Source: Fasciola hepatica
Taxonomy: Eukaryota > Platyhelminthes > Trematoda > Plagiorchiida > Fasciolidae
Direction of reading: 5' to 3'
NCBI GenBank assembly: GCA_948099385.1
Contig: CANUEZ040000164.1
Coordinates: 1,998,501 to 2,062,500 of the forward strand
DNA length: 64,000 nucleotides
Below the pieces are notes generated by a model. That model did not search any database. It was not told where the DNA came from and saw only the letters and a program-made list of their open reading frames with translations. Positions within the stretch are counted from its first letter, which is position 1, and every line of letters starts with the position of its first letter. The position numbers were made by a program, and so were the translations under genes. This document shows positions 56,721-64,000 of the stretch, one piece after another.

Positions 56721-58085
56721 AGCAAGATTGTCAGCTGAGTGACGGGTGGGACGGATATCAGAAGGGCGAAGGCAGTGTTCGGCTACCAACGGAAAAAGGA
56801 AGGCTTTTCCGCGGACCAGCTTTCTTTGACTATCCGTATGGTTGACGAGCATCTGTTCCAGGCTTTCAAGAAGCGGTGGTGGAAGTCGGGAGTGGGCGAG
56901 CGGCGCCAGCAGAGAAATCGGCGAGATGTTCCAAGTTCCAAGATAAGAGCATGATTACGTGAGCGGCTGAAGCGCTAAGAATGTTGAGGTTTGCGGTGTT
57001 CGGAAAAAAGAGGAATAGAAAAGTGCATAGCTTGAAGGAAAATGTTGAAGAAGTTAGAAACGAAAATGTAAACTTCGAAAGTAGAGCAGCAATAATTTGA
57101 GGAATGTAAAGCCATAACTTCGCTAAAGCCATTCCAGTTGGTCGTACTGTACCGCCTAAGTGTGAGTCTCAAGGTGGGTGGATGATCGGGGCGAAAAAAC
57201 TGATGGAACAAGAAATAAAGCATTAAACAAACGAGACGAGCGCCCGAAGAATAAAGAAGCCGGAAAGAGGGAAAAGACGGAAGCGAGAATGAGATCCGGG
57301 GTATGGACACAATCGCCGGCCCGACCGTGAATAGGTGTGGGAAGGTCAACAAGGCGGCACAAGTTGCTGACCACGGCGAGAGGTTCGGACCACCACCTCA
57401 GAGCCGAAATTTCAAACAAGTGAGTCAAACAGTCTCGATGGTGAACAACAAAAATGGTGATGTGTCAGTTGGGATCCGTAACGAACAGGTGCTCAATATT
57501 CGAAGACAATAAATCAAAGATCGATAAGTAGCTACTGTCTGGTGAACAGTAAACGACGCAAAAGTAGTGATTAAAATAAGGAAGTCGTGGCTTCAGCCAC
57601 ATCAACTGAAATTCATGTCTAGATAAGTCAAGATTGTGGATTTTGGACGTGGCGACTGACTGATGGACAAAGGCACAGACGCCAGCTTTGGGTGAAAAGA
57701 GAAGAGTGAAAGATATAGTTGGGAGGCCAGATATGGATGGTGTCGGATAGGATGTGGATTTGTGTTCCGGTCAAAAAGGGCAACAGCAGAAGACTGGAGA
57801 AACTGGTGCACGGAATGTTCAGTGGTTTATTCCACGAATGTCAGCAAGGATGGTGGGTTCATGCTTCTTTTATGAATGAGCAGAACAAGGAAGAGAGTGA
57901 GTACATGTATGGTTGTGTATTTTCATGATTCATAATGCAAAGGAAGCCGGCAGTCATGATCCTGAGACTTAAAGTGGCGAACCACATAAGGCCCTAATAG
58001 GTCGGGCGTGGTAGCGAGCCGCGCCACGGCATGGCTATCTACCGCTGGGGCGCCGTTTGTAAAACTGCCAGTTTAGAGGTGAGAA
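56721..58085. other. Purine-rich plus strand, no recognisable gene
   Basis: 47 of 60 bases at 57,001-57,060 are purines. Minus ORFs (57,352-56,975; 57,428-57,156) are S/P/L/F-rich and uninformative. By position it could be the 5' part of the Jockey-like LINE. Confidence 0.4.
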
Positions 58086-58089
58086 AACG

Positions 58090-58960
58090 ATGACTTACTG
58101 AGTCATTCCTCTTCTGGAAGTCCGAAAGCACCTCAACCCAGTCAACGCTGTGCAGACTTTTCGTCGCTTCATCTGGGAAGAATAGTAGGTTTGTGAGACT
58201 TTACCCACTTTTGACGAACATGTGCTGCACCACTCCAAGTAGGTTATGGCTATCTACGTGGCAACCAACTTCCTCCCCAATGGGTCTGTCCCTGACCTTC
58301 TTCACAACGGGTAGAAGACTCGCGGGGTGATAATTTGAGTTCTGGCCGCTTCGTCCACTTTTGCGAATGGGGACAACCTGTGCCGCCCTCCAGTCCCCTG
58401 ATATCTCCACACATTCAATGAGAGGGCTGATTATTGTTGCCAGGTTAGGTGCACGTACCTCAGCCTAAGACTGTAGGATAGCGGGACGAATGCCATCAGG
58501 CCCCGCGGCTTTTTGCTTACTCAGGCTGTGGAGCTCTGGCCTTACCTCCCTAGGTGTGCCCGCCACTTCTGGCATAGTCGGTACTTCCGACTTACGGATT
58601 GCCCTGACTGTTGACCTGAATCCTTGGTGTAGACCTATCGAAAGTACTATAAGAGAGTCTCAGTCTTCCCCCCCGGAGTGACGGCATGGTCCTCTGCAAA
58701 GGTGTGAACGTTTTTAAGGCCAATCCCATCGTCCCCCTGGACTGTATATTGTCTAAATACGCCTTAGGCGAAGGCTTCGTTTTTGTTAGAGTCATCTACA
58801 ACTTGATTTCTGCGCCTTTTGTATTTTGCCAGTTGAGTTTCGTACCCTTATATACCACAGGTGTCTCTGAATCAACGAATGTCGATCTGCAGTCATCAGC
58901 TAGGGAGAATGCCAGCAGCCCCTACTGCAGAGAACCGTTCGGAGGACCAAAGGAAATTGG
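58090..58960 (-). mobile_element. Degenerate LINE, CR1-like RT N-terminal half
   Basis: Minus strand. SKQKAAGPDGIRPAILQS at 58,527-58,474, one stop, then AEVRAPNLATIISPLIECVE, SGDWRAAQVVPIRKSGR and EEVGCHVDSHNLLGVVQHMF in the same frame down to about 58,210. The next block in another frame, LFFPDEATKSLHSVDWVEVL, reaches about 58,105. These are RT motifs 0 to 2a with only a few substitutions, so this is one of the better preserved LINE relics. The pre-RT linker (VPTMPEVAGTPREV) is visible up to about 58,600. Confidence 0.85.
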
Positions 58961-61900
58961 TCCCATAGATGGAGTTTATGGGGTTCTGGGAAGTCATTAT
59001 ATCAGCTAATGAAAAAAGCCTTAATTTTTCATTCCGAGTCTTGTGCTGCCCCCAGGTACACAAAGTAGTAGCTCAACTAGCAAATTATCGGAATAATCGT
59101 TACCAAGAGATATAAGCTGAGGGGAATGCGCGTAACAGTACTTGAAGTAGATGATTTTATGTGTAACTCGATGGAGACCACATATGGGGTCATCACCACA
59201 TGACCTCGTCGAACATACAAGCAAAGTAAACCAGAAAATGGGAGTGCGGCTGAATATATTACGCCTTCTAAACAGAGTTATGGACTACAATTATGTTTAC
59301 AAGAGTGTTTTGAATCCTGAATGAACTGCCCAAGTTTATCTGCTGGATTTTCGTGGAACTAAATGCTAAAGCCTCTGTGAACCATATTATTTTCGTTACT
59401 ATTACTGTTATCACTTTTTCATTAGGTGAAATGGTACTCAACACTTCCAAAAGTAAAGGCTAAATGGAATAGTTTGTTGCACGTAAATATCGGTACGCTT
59501 TTCTACATGCCTGCTTATTTCATTATCTATTCAGTTTTTTGTTCGCGCGTTACAGTGAACACTTTTGTCCAAACATTCGATGAAACTGCCTTGGAAGAAA
59601 AATTGACAGTTATCCAACATTCTGCTAACCACAGGTGACCCTTCCGCATAATAATTTGTAGGCTAGTCTTGATTCGCTTCAACAAGCAAGCTTGAGTGCC
59701 CTCATGCGTGGTTGATTGTGAGTTCCCAAAAACCACTGGCTTGATGCACAGCGTCTGCGGGCCTCTAGCGGTTGGAGCATTCCGGTGCACAAACTTCAAG
59801 TCCAAGCATTTCCCCCCAAGATCTTTCATTAAGGTCTGTGAAGATAGTCTAGTTCGTGAACCGGTGTTGTATCGCAACCAAAATATCACGTTGGGGCTGA
59901 AATTTGGTCTGCCAGCCTTTTGATAAAATACGACGTGACCTACTTTCTACCTCAGAAAAAAAGCTGCGGCCTAATATTTACTGAATGGAGCAATTTTCTG
60001 GCTGGTTCACGCGTGAGCTTCAAGAAGCTCAAGCACACCAGAGCGTTGGTAATCTTATTGGTTTAACCTGATTTTTGACGACTATCATTCCCTTCGCAAG
60101 TGTGACTGCAAAGACTGTCTCCACCCCCCAAGTTAGTTGCGGACATTCCATTCGGTGTTTCTTCGGACCACTTTTCGTGCGTAGTCAAGGGAATCCATGT
60201 TCATATCCTGGCGGGCACTTGTGGTTGGTACTTTGGGTCAAGTTATTCTGGCTTTTAGAGGTATGAACAATAAAAGTGTTTCCAGTCCTCTATTAGTTTC
60301 CCGAAGAAGGTGAATGACACGTTCAGGCTAATATCAGCTTGCTTTGAAACTATAGCGATAAGTTCTTCAAAGGTTTTCTGTCGGCTTGCTCCTGATCAGT
60401 CCATTCACCGAAAACCATTAAGCCACGCTTTGACTTGCGATGAATTCTTCGTTAATTCTGATGGATAAAGCGAAGAAAATTAGTGCGAGGGAGACGTTTT
60501 GCTCCTTTTCTTGGTCTGTTTCGTGGGCTCAGATAGCGCGCCACATAAGAAATTCATAGACTAGTGGATTTATTTGTCGTGCCGTCTGTAAGATCTGGTA
60601 GGTTGAGAGCCACTATACTCGTTACTTCCCGGAACTGCGGTGAAACGTCAGGCTCTACTGACTCAGAAAAGCGGTTGGCTGCTCTGAGATTATGTGGATA
60701 GTGATCTACTGTGGAGTTTCACATCTAGTTTTATGGAGTCACCTTTTCTGGTGGACTATCGGTTGACACTACATGAGCAGATATGTTTGCCGAGTTATTC
60801 TTGAGTGCAATCATCATTTCAACAGCTACCTCCGATGCTTCATTCCTTTTGGTTACCATTTCTGTTGAGGTGGGGCGGGAACCTCGCTTCTGGAACCGAA
60901 TTCACCATTGCTTTTTCATTTCTATTTGCTTAATAACGATACGTAATGCCGTCTATGATAATGACCGTAAAGTAGCACACCCGGAGGCAGAGATACATTG
61001 CTGTCCGTGGTAGAGTTGTGGTTGACACAGGGAGACACAAACGGCCTATACAGAAATTCCCCAGTAGAAAGTGGGAACTTGTCCTGTTTATGGCGATAGG
61101 GTATTATTTCAAATGAGTTTAAGGCCGACCAGTTCCATAACTAACGGTCGAAAATTGATGGAATCAACCTAAGCCTTTTTGTTGTTGAGCTGAGTGGCTT
61201 TGTTCTATAAAAGGCATAAAGTAAACGAGTCCGGTGTTTTAAAACGGCCACTATTTCGGACTTACTTTTTAGCCAGATAGCTGGGCCATAAACTTTTTCC
61301 AAGTTATCCATACGTCCTCGAACGTTAACTCGAAGCTAGATCGTACAATTAACGCAAGTTCTTCCTCTAGTTATCCAAAGCCGCTCCTGGCTAAAATTTA
61401 GCATCTGGTTCTCTCCTGCTTTCCTCTAGGCATTTTGTTTGTATTGCATGAGCAGGACTGTTACTAGTTGTTCAACCAGAGTGTTTTTTGCCGACGCGTC
61501 TAAGGGTGCCTGGCACCGAACTATCTGCTGGTATCGATCTTTTGATGAGTTCCGGATTCAAGTACTTAGATTGGCTCCTTGAGGTTATTGATTAATTCCG
61601 CTTCTTATAATCCTCCAGAATTCTGCCTCCCTCAAGTGAACCACTCTGACTGTAGTTTTTTGATTAGACAATACCCCCCAATGGATAACCGAAACGAGGC
61701 ATGGGCTGGAAAATGGTTGTGTTCCTTTATAATTAACTATTGCTTTTGAACCTGGTAAACCATAACAGCGAGCTGAGTAACTTGGTCCAACAGTAAAATC
61801 TGTTTAAATTTGATGGCGAGGATATCACCTCTGCAGCCACGGTCGTCATAATGGCGCTTCAGATTTCTCTCTCAAGAGCGGCCGGTGTTCTGCTTTCGTA

Positions 61901-62810
61901 TGGAAGCCAGTTCAGTAGGAGTATGCGTAGGAAATAAAGCCAGTCTGTTGAAATATCCCGCAGCCGACAGTTTCTCGCACACCCGTAACACGGGTTTGCC
62001 GGGGTGCTGGCAGGCCTCGCTTTGCCACTAGCCCAAATTTTTTCATTGTTTATAAGGTTGAGACGTTGGAGATAAATGTGCTGAACTGACCCTGCAGTTT
62101 GCTGATTTAGCACGATCTTCGAGTCCGTTTAGGACATTGTTTACCGGCAAGAGGAATTGAAGCAGCGTAGCAGAGTTCTATCTTTTTTCACCACGGATAC
62201 GACGTACTAAATTATAGGTGCGAGATGAATAGTGATTTTTGAGGTAGAGCCCGGGCTTTGCTAATGGGATCATGAAAGCGTAGTGTCCATCATATAAATA
62301 GGCCCGTACACCAAAGACCCTTATCCAAACCACAAAGTAGGAGGTGATAAGCGCCATCCTCAGATTTGATTTTTGTCCACAAGCAGGCTTCACGGGATTT
62401 GCATGCCACCTGGGGTCTTAGAAGTGATGAGAAGTCGTCTCAGATTTAGTCTGTCCCGGTAAGCCGACAGATTGTCTCAGTCAAATTTCTTCAGGCGAAG
62501 CCGTTGCAGAAAGGTTTCCGCTGTCAAAAAGCAAGGGGAAGCTTAACCAAGTAGGTAATACAAACCGAGGAAAGATGGCGGAATTCTGTGCATGTAATTG
62601 GACTATCGGTAATGACCAACTGGAAAACAGCTTCATCTGTCCGAACACAAACCCGCATTTTGAGGTGCTCTTTTTTGAAAATGGGGAGCCGCCCGAGTCA
62701 CAAAGGTTTCGGCATTCTATTTAGCTGGATTGATCCGTGTCACCTTGAGCGCTTCTGACATGCAAATGTGGAGGTAGAATTTGCCCCTCTTTTGCATTTT
62801 TGTCAAACTC
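58961..62810. other. No recognisable gene
   Basis: Nearly 4 kb with only short ORFs; the longest is minus 59,889-59,527 (120 codons) without motif. A TATAAAA lies at 61,206-61,212 in the same AAGGC context as the LTR TATA box at 7,013, but no LTR similarity surrounds it. No LINE, BEL or Ty3 block could be aligned. Confidence 0.4.
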
Positions 62811-62815
62811 CACAG

Positions 62816-62940
62816 GTATTTCGTGGCTGCCACAAGGTCCAAAATTTACCTTGGATAATATCCATCACAAGCGTTATCTTTTAACACCATCCACAACTAT
62901 CGGCCTACTTACGATCCACACTTGGACGCAGTCTCCTTTG
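62816..62940 (+). CDS. Weak candidate internal exon
   Basis: A T-rich tract ends in CTCCACAG at 62,815, and a strong donor GTACGT begins at 62,941. Between them one frame is open for 41 codons (ISWLPQGPKFTLDNIHHKRY and onward) after a two-base split codon. The other two frames are closed. No family is recognised and no partner exon was found, so a chance combination of splice-like signals is quite possible. Confidence 0.2.
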
Positions 62941-64000
62941 GTACGTACCAGGCGTATGAAGGTATGGATATCGCTCCGAACAGATGACTCGTTACCGTAT
63001 ACCGTAACACCGGTCCGACCGTATCGTTCTCGTCACATCTTGGTAACCGTAAACGATTCTATCTTAACAGTGATAGTAATCATATAAGCGGTGTGTTCCT
63101 TGGAATTAGCCAAGGTGCAGACGATGGCATATGATAAAATACACAGAAGTTATCTTGACATAGAAAGTCCCAGATAAATCGCAGGGGGGGGGGCGCAGAA
63201 ACTTGGAATGAGAATAATTATTTGCACACGCGGTAGAATAGACTAGAATATCCCCCGAATGTGATCAAGGAGAGCTCTTAAAACTACCTTCAGGGGGGCA
63301 GACGTTTAGCCAATCCATAAGCGTTCGAATTTTGTATAGGAAAATAGATTTCTCCCAAATTTACTTCTTTGTTTGGCACGGCCGAACGAAGTTAAAATGA
63401 ATAAATGGACACCGGTTTCCACCTCATATCTGAATCGGCTTCAAATCGGTGAATGGGCGATAGTAAATAACCATAATGGAAAGGACTGTAATGGAAAAGG
63501 CCAGAGAAGCTGTGCATGCCAAAACGTAATAGATAAAGTATCGTCGGACGCTTCCTTGTGTCCAATATCAGAGAAGCCAGTGAAAACAGTCAGTAAAACA
63601 ATACGAAATATACAAAAGTAAATGAAATATGACGGTGATACCTCGGGACAACGGAAAGCTTCCCCAGGATAAATAAAAATGGGTCTACTTTGGGGACGGT
63701 GAAAGTAAGATGAATTGAATTTATTCTCGGGGAATTTTGACGGCGGCCAGCTGTAGGAACCGTAGTTATAATAATGATAACGGTTTAGCTCTCACAAATG
63801 GGCGAAACGCTTGCAAAAAGCTAAATTAGGGCACAAATGTCATGTGATTGTTTATCAGATTACTCATCGATCCCGTTGGAGTCTTCTTCACGGCTCACTT
63901 TTCCTGATTTCCACCCCTGAACTATCAACAGCTCCGTAAACTTATCCCCCCATCATAGGAAACTCGTTGCTCCTATCGTGATATTAAATCACTGTAGCAT
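62941..64000. other. No recognisable gene
   Basis: Contains a run of ten G at 63,184-63,193 and an 82-codon plus ORF at 63,373-63,621 without motif. Confidence 0.4.

Noticed and set aside
1..64000. Bacterial-type operons, CRISPR arrays, rRNA or tRNA genes
   Set aside because: No spaced identical repeats, no ribosome-binding-site/ORF series, no rRNA-like conserved blocks and no cloverleaf with a proper T-arm were found. Isolated GTTCGA strings lack the rest of a tRNA.

Overview
The window reads as a stretch of metazoan nuclear DNA, most likely from a parasitic flatworm (cestode or trematode). There are no operons and no long uninterrupted host ORFs. Almost everything recognisable is retrotransposon-derived: one fairly young Ty3/gypsy element of the CsRn1 type, at least four decayed BEL/Pao elements or fragments, one decayed Ty3/gypsy fragment, and eight decayed non-LTR (LINE) reverse transcriptase fragments, seven CR1-like and one Jockey/BS-like. 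This mix is typical of TE-rich flatworm genomes. The species is an inference from TE style, not from a host marker gene.

Layout: 0-4 kb holds a LINE relic on the plus strand (RT near 3.1-3.7 kb). 4.6-7 kb holds three old LTR-like copies, the best with a TATA box. 7.8-8.8 kb is a second plus-strand LINE. 9.1-14.1 kb holds a minus-strand BEL/Pao relic with a nested LTR fragment. 15.3-16.5 kb is a Ty3/gypsy relic (plus), and 17-17.6 kb a LINE (minus). 19.5-23.6 kb is a BEL/Pao relic (minus) between two LTR copies. 24.4-27.3 kb contains two LINE pieces (plus). 29.1-33.6 kb is purine-rich on the plus strand and ends in a LINE RT (minus). 33,674-39,351 is a complete Ty3/gypsy insertion (minus) with 410-bp LTRs and a 4-bp target duplication. 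42.6-49.4 kb is an almost complete but ancient BEL/Pao fossil (plus). 50.3-53.1 kb holds pieces of another BEL (minus). 53.9-58.9 kb holds three minus-strand LINE relics of two types.

Host sequence: the best host-gene candidate is a last exon on the minus strand at 50,067-49,870, with a good 3' splice site, natural codon use and a stop. A second, weaker internal-exon candidate lies at 62,816-62,940 (plus). No rRNA, tRNA, CRISPR or bacterial feature was found.

How the parts relate: the Ty3 element has gag, protease, RT, RNase H and integrase in canonical order, and every catalytic residue checked is intact. It nevertheless carries at least five frame breaks and two stop codons, so this copy is not autonomous as assembled. 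The BEL relics are far older and can only be followed by conserved blocks that jump between frames. I found no clearly new biological system. The most interesting signals are a nearly identical 325-bp tract shared by two LTRs of an otherwise decayed BEL, a 57-bp tandem repeat in the integrase tail of the Ty3 element, and the isolated terminal exon.
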